Shown one piece after another: positions 36,946 through 46,281 of a DNA stretch of 64,000 bases. The DNA is taken from contig DASZRL010000065.1 in NCBI GenBank assembly GCA_035549175.1, positions 20,723 through 84,722 on the forward strand, given 5' to 3'. Source of the stretch: DASTSN01 sp035549175 (GTDB taxonomy: Bacteria > Bacteroidota > Bacteroidia > Chitinophagales > Chitinophagaceae). Position numbers and translations under genes: made by a program. Positions within the stretch are counted from its first letter, which is position 1. Every line of letters begins with the position of its first letter. A model generated the notes under the pieces. It was not told where the DNA came from. It saw only the letters and a program-made list of their open reading frames with translations, and searched no databases.

Positions 36946-38469
36946 TCAGAAGTCAAAGCGTATGCCCTGAGCCAGGGGAAGCTGGGTTCCGAAGTTAATC
37001 GTATTGGTCTGGCGGCGCATATAGGCCTTCCAGGCGTCGCTTCCGCTTTCACGGCCGCCGCCCGTTTCCTTTTCGCCACCGAAGGCCCCGCCGATTTCTG
37101 CTCCGGAGGTACCAATATTCACGTTGGCAATGCCGCAGTCGCTGCCTCCCTGGGCCAGAAACCGCTCCGCTTCTCTCAGGTTTAGTGTCATGATGGCCGA
37201 GGAGAGCCCCTGGGGTACCCCGTTCTGTATGGCGATCGCCTCCTCCAGGGTTCGGTAGCGCATCAGGTACAGGATGGGGGCAAAGGTTTCCTGCTGAACA
37301 ATCCGGAAGCCGGCTTCGACTTCGGCGATACAGGGTTTGACATAACATCCGCTTTCATACCCGTCGCCCTTCAACACGCCTCCTTCGACCACAAACTGGC
37401 CGCCTTCCGCCCGGCATTTTTCAATGGCATCGGTATACAGCTGAACGGCCTGCTTGTCAATGAGGGGGCCCACATGGTTGCGTTCGTCCAGGGGATTGCC
37501 GATCCTCAGCTGCCGGTAGGCAGCCACCAGTTTATCCCGCACCAGGTCATAGACCTTTTCCTGTATGATCAGCCGGCGGGTGCTGGTGCAGCGCTGTCCC
37601 GCCGTCCCGACGGCACCAAACAGGGCCGCCCGTACGGCCATGTCCAGGTCAGCATGCTCGGTAATGATGATGGCATTATTTCCTCCCAGTTCAAGCAGGG
37701 CACGCCCCAGGCGGGCACCTACCGCCGCGCCGACCGCCTTTCCCATCCGGGTGGAGCCGGTCGCCGAAACCAGGGGAATCCGGTGGTCATTGGCCATCCA
37801 TTCACCCGTACCGCGTCCGCCGATGACCAGGTTACAAACCCCCTCGGGGACATGGTTCCGGGCGAACACTTCCGCAATGATGTGCTGGCAGGCCACCCCG
37901 CAAAGCGGCGTCTTCTCGGAAGGTTTCCAGATACAAACGTCCCCGCAGACCCAGGCCAGCAGGCTGTTCCAGCTCCAGACCGCCACGGGAAAATTGAACG
38001 CTGAGATGATGGAAACGATGCCCAGCGGATGCCACTGTTCATACATCCGGTGGGAAGGACGCTCACTGTGCATGGAAAGCCCGTAAAGCTGCCGGGAGAG
38101 TCCTACCGCAAAATCACAGATATCGATCATTTCCTGCACTTCTCCGTAGCCTTCCTGCAGGCTCTTACCCATCTCGTAAGATACCAGTTTGCCGAGAGGT
38201 TCCTTATACTGGCGAAGCGCTTCGCCCACCTGCCGAACGACCTCTCCGCGCTTGGGTGCCGGCCAGGTCCTCCATTCCAGGAAGGCCTGCTGGGCTGTAT
38301 TGATGACTTTTTCGTAGCTGCTTCGGTCCGTGGCGGAAACGGTTCCGATCCGCTTTCCATCCACCGGAGACCAGCTTTCCAGGATCTCTCCTCCCGACTC
38401 AATCCACTGGGTGCCGGTGCTCACACCGCTGTTATTCTCCTGAATATGCAAGATTTTCAAAAAATCCAT
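36946..38469 (-). CDS. Aldehyde dehydrogenase, ALDH7 type (aminoadipate-semialdehyde dehydrogenase)
   Basis: This 507-residue NAD-dependent dehydrogenase matches the antiquitin/ALDH7 branch, which oxidises L-2-aminoadipate 6-semialdehyde in lysine breakdown. Landmarks are IISAFNFPVAVWSWN, WKPSEKTPL, the ATGSTRMGKAVG loop, the general base Glu in LELGGNNAI, the nucleophile Cys in GTAGQRCTSTRRL, and the C-terminal GGAFGGEKETGGGRESGSD. No other lysine-degradation gene is nearby, so the physiological aldehyde is an inference from family. Confidence 0.92.
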   Translation of the reverse strand: MDFLKILHIQENNSGVSTGTQWIESGGEILESWSPVDGKRIGTVSATDRSSYEKVINTAQQAFLEWRTWPAPKRGEVVRQVGEALRQYKEPLGKLVSYEMGKSLQEGYGEVQEMIDICDFAVGLSRQLYGLSMHSERPSHRMYEQWHPLGIVSIISAFNFPVAVWSWNSLLAWVCGDVCIWKPSEKTPLCGVACQHIIAEVFARNHVPEGVCNLVIGGRGTGEWMANDHRIPLVSATGSTRMGKAVGAAVGARLGRALLELGGNNAIIITEHADLDMAVRAALFGAVGTAGQRCTSTRRLIIQEKVYDLVRDKLVAAYRQLRIGNPLDERNHVGPLIDKQAVQLYTDAIEKCRAEGGQFVVEGGVLKGDGYESGCYVKPCIAEVEAGFRIVQQETFAPILYLMRYRTLEEAIAIQNGVPQGLSSAIMTLNLREAERFLAQGGSDCGIANVNIGTSGAEIGGAFGGEKETGGGRESGSDAWKAYMRRQTNTINFGTQLPLAQGIRFDF

Positions 38470-38546
38470 AGTTTGAGGTTGAGGCGCAAAGGTAAGGAAT
38501 GCGGCAGGTGATTCATGGAAACCCGGTCCGGCGGGCCTTCAGGCCG

Positions 38547-39362
38547 TCAGTATTGCTCGGATTCGCTGGGGAAGTCGCGGTCCTTGATATCCCGGATATA
38601 CCGCTGCACGGCCCCGGTGACCTGCTCATGAAGGTTCAGGTACTGGCGAAGAAACCGGGGTTTAAACTCGGTATTGATGCCCAGCATGTCATGCATCACC
38701 AGTACCTGGCCGTCACAGTACCGGCCTGCGCCGATGCCGATGGTGGGAATGGAAAGGCTTTCCGTCACCTCGCGGGCCAGGTCGGCCGGTATTTTTTCCA
38801 GCACAATCCCGAAACAACCGGCCTGCTCCAGCAGGCGGGCGTCCTGGCGGAGTTTGTTGGCCTCCGCCTCTTCCCGGGCCCGTACCGTGTAGGTCCCGAA
38901 CTTGTAAATGGACTGGGGGGTCAGTCCCAGGTGCCCCATGACGGGGATCCCGGCGGACACAATCCTTCGTATGGATTCCTGCACCTCCTCGCCGCCCTCC
39001 ATCTTGACGGCATGGCAGCCGGTTTCCTTCATCAGCCGGATCGCGGAGGCAAGGGCATTATCCGAATTGGCCTGATAGGATCCGAAAGGCAGGTCCACTA
39101 CGACCAGGCAGCGATCGATACCCCGGATCACGGAACTGGCATGGTAGATCATCTGGTCCATGGTAATGGGAAGGGTGGTCTCATGGCCCGCCATGACATT
39201 GGATGCGGAATCGCCAACCAGGATCACATCGATGCCGGCCCTGTCAAATAGCCTGGCAAAAGAGTAATCGTAGGCCGTAATCATGGAGATTTTCTCGCCG
39301 GCCGCCTTCATTTTCTGAAGGGTATTGGTGGTGATCTTCTTGATTTCTTTGGATTCGCTCAT
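38547..39362 (-). CDS. panB: 3-methyl-2-oxobutanoate hydroxymethyltransferase
   Basis: PanB makes ketopantoate from ketoisovalerate and methylene-THF in pantothenate synthesis. The 271-residue protein has MITAYDYSFARLFD, the metal-binding VGDSASNVMAGHETTLPI, GCHAVKMEGG, PVMGHLGLTPQ and the late IGIGAGRYCDGQVLVMHD. Its ATG overlaps the stop of the ppx-type gene (ATGA), so translation is coupled. panD and panC lie about 5 kb upstream on the same strand. Confidence 0.96.
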   Translation of the reverse strand: MSESKEIKKITTNTLQKMKAAGEKISMITAYDYSFARLFDRAGIDVILVGDSASNVMAGHETTLPITMDQMIYHASSVIRGIDRCLVVVDLPFGSYQANSDNALASAIRLMKETGCHAVKMEGGEEVQESIRRIVSAGIPVMGHLGLTPQSIYKFGTYTVRAREEAEANKLRQDARLLEQAGCFGIVLEKIPADLAREVTESLSIPTIGIGAGRYCDGQVLVMHDMLGINTEFKPRFLRQYLNLHEQVTGAVQRYIRDIKDRDFPSESEQY

Positions 39363-40270
39363 GAGGTCGCTTTTAAGAGATTTCCCCCTGCGGCAGTGAG
39401 TTCCTCGTACAGGGTGTAAATCAATCCATCCGCCAGTCCGATTTTGGGGACAAATATTTCCTCGGCATCCGCCCAGCGCATGGTGTTAATGTAAATCAGC
39501 AGGGCGGGCACGATCACATCGGCCCGGTCTTCCCGGAGCCGGTACAGGGAAATGCGCTGGGATACAGACAGGTTGCTGAATTCCTTATAATAATCCCGCA
39601 GCAGGTCCAGGGAAAGCGGTTTGCCTTCCTTGCGTTTGGAGAGTGAAAAAATCTTGTTGATATTACCTCCCGATCCGATGGCCGTCACGTGGTGGTACCC
39701 CTTGGTCCTGCTTTTGATAAATTCCTTCATCGCATCCCACATCGCCTCGGTAACCTGGCTTTTCAGCAGGCGGATCGTCCCGATGTTGAAGGATTCCTTG
39801 AAAACGAGCTTCCCGTCACTGAAAAAGGTGAGCTCCGTGCTGCCACCCCCCACGTCAATGTAGAGATAGGATTCTGTATCGGTCAGTCCCTCGGCAATAT
39901 GGTTTTCGTAAATCAAGGAAGCTTCTTCCTGCCCGGTGATGACCTGGATTTCGATGCCTGTTTCGTTTTTGACCCGCCGGATGATATCGGCCGCATTGCG
40001 CGCGTCCCGCATGGCCGAGGTGGCGCAGGCCTTGAGATGGGTTACCTCATATACATCCAGCAGGTGCTTGTAGGACTGGATCGTCTTCAGCACCTTCTCA
40101 GCCCGTTCCGGCGAAATGTCGCCCCGGTCGAACACATCGAATCCGAGCCGCAGCGGGACCCGTACCAGGGCCACTTTGACAAACTCAGGACCGCCCTTTG
40201 GCCCCGCAATGACATCAGATATCAGCAGCCTTGCTGCGTTACTTCCGATATCAATGGCTGCCAGTCTCAC
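39359..40270 (-). CDS. Ppx/GppA family phosphatase
   Basis: This exopolyphosphatase / guanosine pentaphosphatase family member carries the ASKHA core: LAAIDIGSNAARLL, ATSAMRDARNA, ITGQEEASLIY, DVGGGSTEL and AIGSGGN. At about 303 residues it consists of the N-terminal Ppx-GppA domain only, lacking the C-terminal HD-like part of E. coli Ppx. The GTG at 40270 gives the usual N-terminus (M)RLAAIDIGSN; an ATG at 40312 is also in frame but extends further into ppk1. It overlaps ppk1 by 20 nt and panB by 4 nt, so the three form an operon. Confidence 0.9.
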   Translation of the reverse strand: MRLAAIDIGSNAARLLISDVIAGPKGGPEFVKVALVRVPLRLGFDVFDRGDISPERAEKVLKTIQSYKHLLDVYEVTHLKACATSAMRDARNAADIIRRVKNETGIEIQVITGQEEASLIYENHIAEGLTDTESYLYIDVGGGSTELTFFSDGKLVFKESFNIGTIRLLKSQVTEAMWDAMKEFIKSRTKGYHHVTAIGSGGNINKIFSLSKRKEGKPLSLDLLRDYYKEFSNLSVSQRISLYRLREDRADVIVPALLIYINTMRWADAEEIFVPKIGLADGLIYTLYEELTAAGGNLLKATS

Positions 40271-42350
40271 TCGGGGTCTGCGTTTTTTTGAACAGATAAT
40301 TATAAATCTCAATCTGGGAGCGGATCTTCCTTTTCTTATTGCTCTTCACGTACTCATTATTCAATTCATTATTGAGCCACCGGGCCTTTACGTTATCGCT
40401 CAATTGAATCTGGAGTATGTCCCGAAGTTCCTGCCGGATGGATTCGTCGGTAATCAGGCAGGTGGCTTCCACACGGTGATCCAGGTTCCTGACCATCCAA
40501 TCGGCCGAAGATATATAAACTTTTTCTTTGCCCCCGTGGTGAAATACCCACACGCGCGCATGCTCCAGGTATTCATCCACGATACTGATGGCCGTGATGG
40601 GTTTTTTGAATTTCTGGCTTTCGGAAAACATGCAATAAATGCCCCGGATGATCAGTTTGATCTCCACGCCGTGACGGGCCGCTTCATACAGCCTGGCCAC
40701 CAGTTCCTCGTCGGAGAGGGAATTCATCTTGAGCAGGATGGAAGCCGGCTTTTTCCGGCGGGCATTGCGGATTTCGACATTGATCAGGTCCATGAGCACC
40801 TTTCGCTGGTAGACCGGGCTGGGAATGATCATTTTGCACGCCTTCAGCCAGTGCATGCCGGTCTTGGGCTGTTCCAGGAAATTGAAAAGGTAATGGATGT
40901 CATTCATAATACGGGGGTCACTGGTCAGCAGGCAGTGATCGGCATAGACCCTGGCGGTTTTTTCATTAAGATTGCCGGTACTGACAAACCCGTAATGCAT
41001 GGTTTTGGCGCCCACTTTCTTGCGTATCGAACAGAGCTTGGCATGCACTTTCATATTGGGCATCCCGATCAGGACCCTGACCCCTTCGTCTTCCAGCCGC
41101 TCCTTCCATGCCAGGTTGGCTTCCTCATCGAAACGGGCCCGCAGTTCCAGCATGACCGTTACCTGCTTGCCGTTGCGCACCGCGTTGACCAGGGCGTTGA
41201 TAATGCGGGATTGTTCGGCCAGTCGATAGCAGGTGATTTTAATGGATTGGACCGCGGGATCGATCGCGGCCTCCCGCAGCAGGTCAATCACCGGGTTGAA
41301 GGAATGGTAGGGAAAATGCAGCATGACATCGCGCTCCAGGATCACATCCGAAACGCGCCGCTCCTGGAGCAGGGGATGGTCGAAAGGCTTGCGGCGCTTG
41401 CTCTTCTCCCGGAATACCTGGGATGGAAATTCCATAAAGTGACGGAAATTGTGAATGCGCCCACCCGGGATCAGATTGTCCCGCTTGGATAGATTGAGCC
41501 GGCGTATCAGGTATTCCAGCAAGCCGGCGTCCATCTCCCGGTCGTATACGAACCGGACCGGTTTGCCCTTGCGACGGTTCTTCAGGCCCTTTTCAATCTT
41601 CTGGATCATGGAGGTGGACACATCATTGTCAATATCGATTTCGGCATCCCGGGTTACCTTGAATACATTGGATTGATAGCTGTCATACCCGAAGTAGGAG
41701 AAAATCTCGGGCAGGTTGTAGCGGATGACATCCTCCAGCAGGATGATGTGATGCTCGTCCGGGTGGGGGGAAGGGAGGATCAGAAACCGGCCCAGCACGC
41801 GGCTCGGCACCTCGATAAGGGCGTATTTCCTTTTCAGCAGGCTGTCCCTTTTCCACATGACCACGCCCAGGTAAATCGACTTATCGCGCAGAAAAGGTAC
41901 GCCCGGAATGCTCTCGATCATCAGGGGTATCACGTTGGGACTGACTTCCTCGTCATAATACCGCCCTACGTATTCCTTCTGTTCCCGGTTGAGATCCTTT
42001 TCGGTAACGAGGAATATCTTCTGGCGCCTGAGTTCTTCGGATATTTCCTCCCAGACCCGGCTGAATTCACTTTGCTGGTTCAGCACCTGCATCTGGATTT
42101 CGTCCAGTATCTCCTCGGGGTGGGCTTCCAGGTGCATATTGAGGCGGCTTTTACGCTTACCCAGTTCAACCATCCGCTTCAGGGTGGCGACGCGAACCCG
42201 GAAGAATTCGTCCAGGTTGTTGGAGAAAATACCCAGGAAACGGATGCGCTCGTAGAGCGGGACATTGGGATCCACGGCCTCCTGCAAGACCCGCGCATTG
42301 AAGGAGAGCCAGCTGATATCCCGGGGAATGAATTTTCGTTTTGCCGGCAT
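40251..42350 (-). CDS. ppk1: Polyphosphate kinase 1
   Basis: PPK1 polymerises the gamma phosphate of ATP into polyphosphate. The 699-residue protein shows the N-terminal RDISWLSFNARVLQEA, the FHALS-like central domain, the phospholipase-D-like catalytic part with ERDVMLHFPYHSF, the KVHAKLCSI histidine motif and YGFVSTGNLNEKTA, and a C-terminal DHRVEATCLI. It is coupled to a ppx-type gene, so synthesis and degradation of polyphosphate are co-ordered. Length and motifs are normal. Confidence 0.97.
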   Translation of the reverse strand: MPAKRKFIPRDISWLSFNARVLQEAVDPNVPLYERIRFLGIFSNNLDEFFRVRVATLKRMVELGKRKSRLNMHLEAHPEEILDEIQMQVLNQQSEFSRVWEEISEELRRQKIFLVTEKDLNREQKEYVGRYYDEEVSPNVIPLMIESIPGVPFLRDKSIYLGVVMWKRDSLLKRKYALIEVPSRVLGRFLILPSPHPDEHHIILLEDVIRYNLPEIFSYFGYDSYQSNVFKVTRDAEIDIDNDVSTSMIQKIEKGLKNRRKGKPVRFVYDREMDAGLLEYLIRRLNLSKRDNLIPGGRIHNFRHFMEFPSQVFREKSKRRKPFDHPLLQERRVSDVILERDVMLHFPYHSFNPVIDLLREAAIDPAVQSIKITCYRLAEQSRIINALVNAVRNGKQVTVMLELRARFDEEANLAWKERLEDEGVRVLIGMPNMKVHAKLCSIRKKVGAKTMHYGFVSTGNLNEKTARVYADHCLLTSDPRIMNDIHYLFNFLEQPKTGMHWLKACKMIIPSPVYQRKVLMDLINVEIRNARRKKPASILLKMNSLSDEELVARLYEAARHGVEIKLIIRGIYCMFSESQKFKKPITAISIVDEYLEHARVWVFHHGGKEKVYISSADWMVRNLDHRVEATCLITDESIRQELRDILQIQLSDNVKARWLNNELNNEYVKSNKKRKIRSQIEIYNYLFKKTQTPSETGSH

Positions 42351-42417
42351 GTAACGGAATTAAGCAGCCTAAATTTAGGGTCTGTTTTGGTATTGCCGCA
42401 TTAAGTTTTGAAGCCGA

Positions 42418-42906
42418 TCACCGGGCGGCCTTTTCGATGATGCCGGTGGTGGAATGGCCCTCAAGGACCGGGTTGATAACGACCCGCCCTCCCGCGGCCA
42501 TTACCTCGCGCGCACCCACGACCTGATCCAGGGTATAGTCGCCCCCCTTAACCAGTACATCGGGAAGGATAGCCTGGATCAGGGTCAAAGGGGTATCCTC
42601 GCTGAACAGGATCACCGCGTCGACCAGGATCAGGGAGGCCAGGATCAGGGCCCGGGAGGAGGCCGGGTTCAGGGGTCTGCCGGGGCCTTTCAGGCGCCGT
42701 ACGGACTCATCCGCATTTACTCCCACTATAAGCCGGTCCGCTTCGCGTGCGGCGGCAGAAAGCGAATAGATATGGCCCGCATGGAGCAGATCAAACACCC
42801 CGTTGGTAAAGGCCACAGTCTGCCCTTTCAGGCGCCACTGGGCTACCGTACGCACCAGTTCCGGCAGTTCGTAAATTCTGGTCGAAATAATAGCTGCATT
42901 CTTCAT
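42418..42906 (-). CDS. rfaE2: D-glycero-beta-D-manno-heptose 1-phosphate adenylyltransferase
   Basis: RfaE2 (the C-terminal half of E. coli HldE) transfers AMP to heptose 1-phosphate for ADP-heptose used in the LPS core. The 162-residue protein has the nucleotidyltransferase motif FTNGVFDLLHAGHIYSL and a C-terminal EGHSTTGIIEK matching the ISSTxxI signature position. There is no fused kinase domain and no other heptose gene in the window. It lies 65 nt after the flippase-like gene. Confidence 0.92.
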   Translation of the reverse strand: MKNAAIISTRIYELPELVRTVAQWRLKGQTVAFTNGVFDLLHAGHIYSLSAAAREADRLIVGVNADESVRRLKGPGRPLNPASSRALILASLILVDAVILFSEDTPLTLIQAILPDVLVKGGDYTLDQVVGAREVMAAGGRVVINPVLEGHSTTGIIEKAAR

Positions 42907-42971
42907 AATGGTACTGTTTTTTTAATGGCTTCCGGACCGCTTTGCCGGTCCATCATTCCGTCCGCAAGGGC

Positions 42972-44000
42972 CTATCCGGCCGGGTGCTTCGCGGCCAGGG
43001 CCCTGTTGCGGTTGTGCCGGGAAACCAGGGCCAGGCAGGCCAGTCCGGTTACCAGGACGATAAAGGTCTGCGAGGACCAGAGCAGCCAGCCCAGGGCTGT
43101 TCCCACGGTGCTGCTGTCCAGCCCGTACAGGCCCATGAGTTCGGCCACCAGCAGGGGATAGGCCCCGATGCCGCCGGGCGTCAGGATCATGCCGACGCTG
43201 CCCACCGCCAGCGTGGTGAGTCCACCGCCCAGGCCCAGATGGGCCGTTTCCTTCAGGGCATAGATACCGATGGTCGTACTGAGCAGGTACAGGGTCCATA
43301 TTAATAAAGTATGAAAAAGAAACTCCCGCTTGCGCCGGATGAAACGGATACTGTTCAGCCCGTGCCAGATCCCCAGCAGGATCTTTTTGATACGGGCGAT
43401 GAAATCGATATGGCCGAACCGCTTAAGCACCACGATCAGCAGGCCGACCAGGGCCGCGCCACCCGCCGCCGCGGCAAGCAGTTTGCCGGCTGACAGGTTG
43501 CCGGACTTATCGTGAAAGAAAAGAAGCAGTTTCTGTCGCATGTAATCGCCGATGACATCCCCTTCCAGCACCAGCGAGAGAAAGAAAACTACCAGCAGGC
43601 ACAGAACATCTACGGCCCGTTCCACCACGATCGTTCCTACCAGGCGGTCTGCCCGGACCTTTTCATACCGGGCCAGCATGGTACACTTCACCACTTCCCC
43701 CAGGCGCGGAACGCCCGCATTGACCAGGTATCCGACCATCACGGCCGCAAAGACGTTGAAATTGGAAGGGGAATATCCCAGGGGTTCCATCAGGATCTTC
43801 CACCGGATGCTGCGGCTGTAATGGCTGAGCAGCAGCAGAAACAAGACGGGCACAAAAAGCCACTTCCTGGCCTGCCCCAGCGAGGTTCGGATATGATCCC
43901 ATCGCTCCGAATCGATATTACGTACGGAAAGCCAGGCAAAAAAGGCGCCCAGCGCCAGGAAAAAAAGGTACCGGAATATGGTGACAAGCCGCGGGTTCAT
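42972..44000 (-). CDS. Flippase-like membrane protein (LPG synthase TM / UPF0104 family)
   Basis: This 342-residue protein has about eight transmembrane helices and the family landmarks LLSHYSRSIRWKILM, NAGVPRLGEVVKC and the GGIGAYPLLVAELMGLYGL segment. It belongs to the lysylphosphatidylglycerol-synthase transmembrane family, whose members move or modify lipids, but it lacks the soluble transferase domain. The ATG at 44000 is preferred over 44024 because the longer form adds a short polar tail. It is on the strand of rfaE2 and panD. Substrate unknown. Confidence 0.87.
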   Translation of the reverse strand: MNPRLVTIFRYLFFLALGAFFAWLSVRNIDSERWDHIRTSLGQARKWLFVPVLFLLLLSHYSRSIRWKILMEPLGYSPSNFNVFAAVMVGYLVNAGVPRLGEVVKCTMLARYEKVRADRLVGTIVVERAVDVLCLLVVFFLSLVLEGDVIGDYMRQKLLLFFHDKSGNLSAGKLLAAAAGGAALVGLLIVVLKRFGHIDFIARIKKILLGIWHGLNSIRFIRRKREFLFHTLLIWTLYLLSTTIGIYALKETAHLGLGGGLTTLAVGSVGMILTPGGIGAYPLLVAELMGLYGLDSSTVGTALGWLLWSSQTFIVLVTGLACLALVSRHNRNRALAAKHPAG

Positions 44001-44078
44001 TCCATCCAAATTACCGCGATGCATTCAATCTGCAAAACGGATCGTCTGTCCGGGGAGGTGCCGGAAGCGGTCGCCCGA

Positions 44079-44423
44079 TCAAAGTTTATTCCCTTCTTTG
44101 GGAAAAACGATCCAGGGCCGGAAGCTGCGAGCCTCCTCAAAATTCATCGTGGCATAGGAAATAATGACCACCATGTCGCCGGTCATGCCTTTACGGGCCG
44201 CCGGCCCGTTCAGGCAGCAGATGCCAGATCCGCGCTTGCCGCGTATTACATAGGTCTCCAAACGCTCCCCGTTATTCACGTTAACGACCTGGACTTTTTC
44301 ATTTTCAATGATATTGGCGGCTTCCATCAGGTCTTCGTCGATGGTGATACTGCCCACATAATGCAGGTTGGCTTCGGTGATGACAGCCCGGTGTATTTTG
44401 GATTTCAGTACTTGGATTTGCAT
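44079..44423 (-). CDS. panD: Aspartate 1-decarboxylase
   Basis: PanD makes beta-alanine from aspartate for pantothenate. The ATG at 44423 (MQIQVLKSKIH) places the self-processing site exactly at Gly24-Ser25 in HYVGSITID, which cleaves to give the pyruvoyl cofactor. The catalytic YVIRGKRGSG region follows. The 114-residue length is normal, and longer starts are rejected because they run toward panC. panC lies 35 nt upstream on the same strand. Confidence 0.97.
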   Translation of the reverse strand: MQIQVLKSKIHRAVITEANLHYVGSITIDEDLMEAANIIENEKVQVVNVNNGERLETYVIRGKRGSGICCLNGPAARKGMTGDMVVIISYATMNFEEARSFRPWIVFPKEGNKL

Positions 44424-44458
44424 ACGACCGGCAAAATTAGGTGATTTACCCGCACGGC

Positions 44459-45328
44459 TCATCCGTGCTTTCCAGGACGTGCCAGCAGCAGATTGTCAAT
44501 CAGCCGGACTTCGCCCAGAAAGGCCGCCACCAGCGCGACCAGGGCACGGGCGCCATCCCAATCGGTGACCGGCTCCAGGGTATCGGCCGTGGCGATTTCC
44601 ACATAATCCACCCGGAAACCCTCCCGGGCCAGGGTGGCTGCCGCCTGCTCCTTCAGGGGGCCCAGGGGACCCGGACCCAGCTCCTGCTGTATGGCCTGCA
44701 GGGATCTGTAAATGCCGGCAGCCTGTATCAGCTGGTCCTCGGTTAGCCGTTTGTTGCGGCTGCTCAGGGCCAGTCCGCTTGGCTCCCGGCGGGTCGGGCA
44801 ACGAACGATTTCCAGGCCCGGTTCCCGGCCCAGCAGGCGGACCAGGCGGGCGATGACCATACATTGCTGGTAATCCTTCAGTCCGAGGTAAAGCCGGGTG
44901 GGATCCACCAGGTCAAGCAGGCGGTGCACCACCTTGCAGACACCCTGGAAATGGCCCGGACGGTAGGCTCCCTCGAGACGGCTTTCCAGGCTTCCCAGGT
45001 CATACTGCGTATCGGGAATCCGGCCTCCCGGATAAATTTCTTCCAGGCCGGGCAGGAAAAGCACGTCACACCCGGCCTCCTCCAGCAACCGGATATCTTC
45101 CTCCACGGTCACGGGATATTTCTGAAAATCGGCCGGATCATTGAACTGGGCCGGATTCACAAAAATGCTGCTGACAGTCAGGTTGTTCTCGCGGAGTGAT
45201 TGGTTTACCAGCGACAGGTGTCCCTCGTGCAGCGCACCCATGGTGGGCACAAAGCCCAGGTTTGCGCCGCCCCGGGCTGGCGAATGGAGAAAATCCTGCA
45301 GGTCTTTTGCCATTTTAAAAATCACCAT
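44459..45328 (-). CDS. panC: Pantothenate synthetase
   Basis: PanC joins pantoate and beta-alanine using ATP. The protein has GFVPTMGALHEGHLSLV, IFVNPAQFN, LGLKDYQQCMVI and the RREPSGLALSSRN loop. The ATG at 45328 (MVIFKMAKDL) gives 289 residues; ATG 45313 is possible, and the open frame to 45442 is implausible because it runs through the divergent promoter region. panC and panD form an operon; panB is in a separate operon nearby. Confidence 0.95.
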   Translation of the reverse strand: MVIFKMAKDLQDFLHSPARGGANLGFVPTMGALHEGHLSLVNQSLRENNLTVSSIFVNPAQFNDPADFQKYPVTVEEDIRLLEEAGCDVLFLPGLEEIYPGGRIPDTQYDLGSLESRLEGAYRPGHFQGVCKVVHRLLDLVDPTRLYLGLKDYQQCMVIARLVRLLGREPGLEIVRCPTRREPSGLALSSRNKRLTEDQLIQAAGIYRSLQAIQQELGPGPLGPLKEQAAATLAREGFRVDYVEIATADTLEPVTDWDGARALVALVAAFLGEVRLIDNLLLARPGKHG

Positions 45329-45385
45329 AAATGCGCCATTTGACTGGGAAAACCGTTGCTCAGAGCGATTTTCCAGATAAATTAG

Positions 45386-45393
45386 TACTTTTG
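45386..45393 (+). promoter_or_regulatory. -7 element of the GT5-like gene
   Basis: TACTTTTG matches TAnnTTTG, 72 nt before the ATG at 45466, in the divergent region with panC. No TTTG lies at the usual -33 spacing. Confidence 0.5.
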
Positions 45394-45465
45394 CGCCCTT
45401 ACTTTTTGGCTGCCCGTATCCAATAACCGCGTCAGGCACCAAGCTTTAACTAAACGGGACACACA

Positions 45466-46281
45466 ATGTCGGCAAAGAAAAGAATTTTATTTATTGCGAA
45501 TGAGATGTCACCCTACCTGGAGCTGACAGAGTTTTCCGAGGTGGTTAACAAACTGGCGATTAAGGCGAATGACAGCGGACTGGAAGTACGCTGTATCATG
45601 CCCCGGTTCGGGGTAATCAACGAACGGCGTCACCGTCTCCATGAGGTGGTTCGCCTGTCCGGCATCAATGTTTCCGTCGACAACGATGATCTGCCCCTGC
45701 AGATCAAGGTAGCCTCCCTGCCCAATGCCCGGCTGCAGGTTTATTTCCTGGACAACGAAGAGCTGTTCAAACGCAAATTTGTCTTTCACGACGAACAGGA
45801 AAAATGGTTCGACGACAATGGGTTACGCACCATATTTTTCTGCAAGGGCGCCCTGGAGACCGTCAAGAAATTTGGCTGGCCCCCGGACGTGATTCATTGC
45901 AGCGGATGGATGACGGGCCTGATACCCGCCTATCTCAAGACACTTTATAAAAAAGAGCCGGTTTTCGCCCACAGTAAAATCGTATACACAATCGGGCAGA
46001 ATACGTTCAAGGAAAAACTGGGCGCCGATTTCATCAAAAAGGCGCTTATTCATCCTTCCCTGAAGGAAAAGGACCTGGAAGCCTTCAAGGAAGCCACCAA
46101 TACCGCCATGTTCCGGGGCGGCGCGACCTACGCTGACGCCATCACCTTCGGCGCGGAAAAGGTAGATAAAAAACTGGTGGAAGAATTTGCCAAAGTCCGG
46201 GGCAAAAAGACCCTCGCCTATAACGCCGAATCCGACCTGAGTGACTACCTGCAGTTGTATAACGACCTGGCGGCAAGATAG
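45466..46281 (+). CDS. Short GT5-like protein (glycogen/starch synthase N-terminal domain only)
   Basis: The 271-residue protein resembles the N-terminal Rossmann domain of glycogen synthase: ILFIANEMSPYLELTEFSEVVNKL aligns with the GlgA opening, and HCSGWMTGLIPAYL with its DW-AGL-PAYL helix. It lacks the ADP-glucose-binding KTGGL motif (ELTEF here) and the whole C-terminal donor domain, so synthase activity is very unlikely. No frameshifted remainder exists downstream. The gene is divergent from panC and carries its own -7 box. This is a conserved but functionally unexplained Bacteroidota protein; a regulatory or binding role is a guess. Confidence 0.8.
   Translation: MSAKKRILFIANEMSPYLELTEFSEVVNKLAIKANDSGLEVRCIMPRFGVINERRHRLHEVVRLSGINVSVDNDDLPLQIKVASLPNARLQVYFLDNEELFKRKFVFHDEQEKWFDDNGLRTIFFCKGALETVKKFGWPPDVIHCSGWMTGLIPAYLKTLYKKEPVFAHSKIVYTIGQNTFKEKLGADFIKKALIHPSLKEKDLEAFKEATNTAMFRGGATYADAITFGAEKVDKKLVEEFAKVRGKKTLAYNAESDLSDYLQLYNDLAAR

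Noticed and set aside
36852..37115. N-terminal extension of OmpA/TSP3 paralogue B
   Set aside because: It would run into the aldehyde dehydrogenase gene, and a proper signal peptide begins at 36851.
40116..41492. Long plus-strand open frame (458 codons) opposite ppk1
   Set aside because: It lies wholly antisense to ppk1 and ppx, has no recognisable domain and reads as a codon-bias shadow of GC-rich genes.
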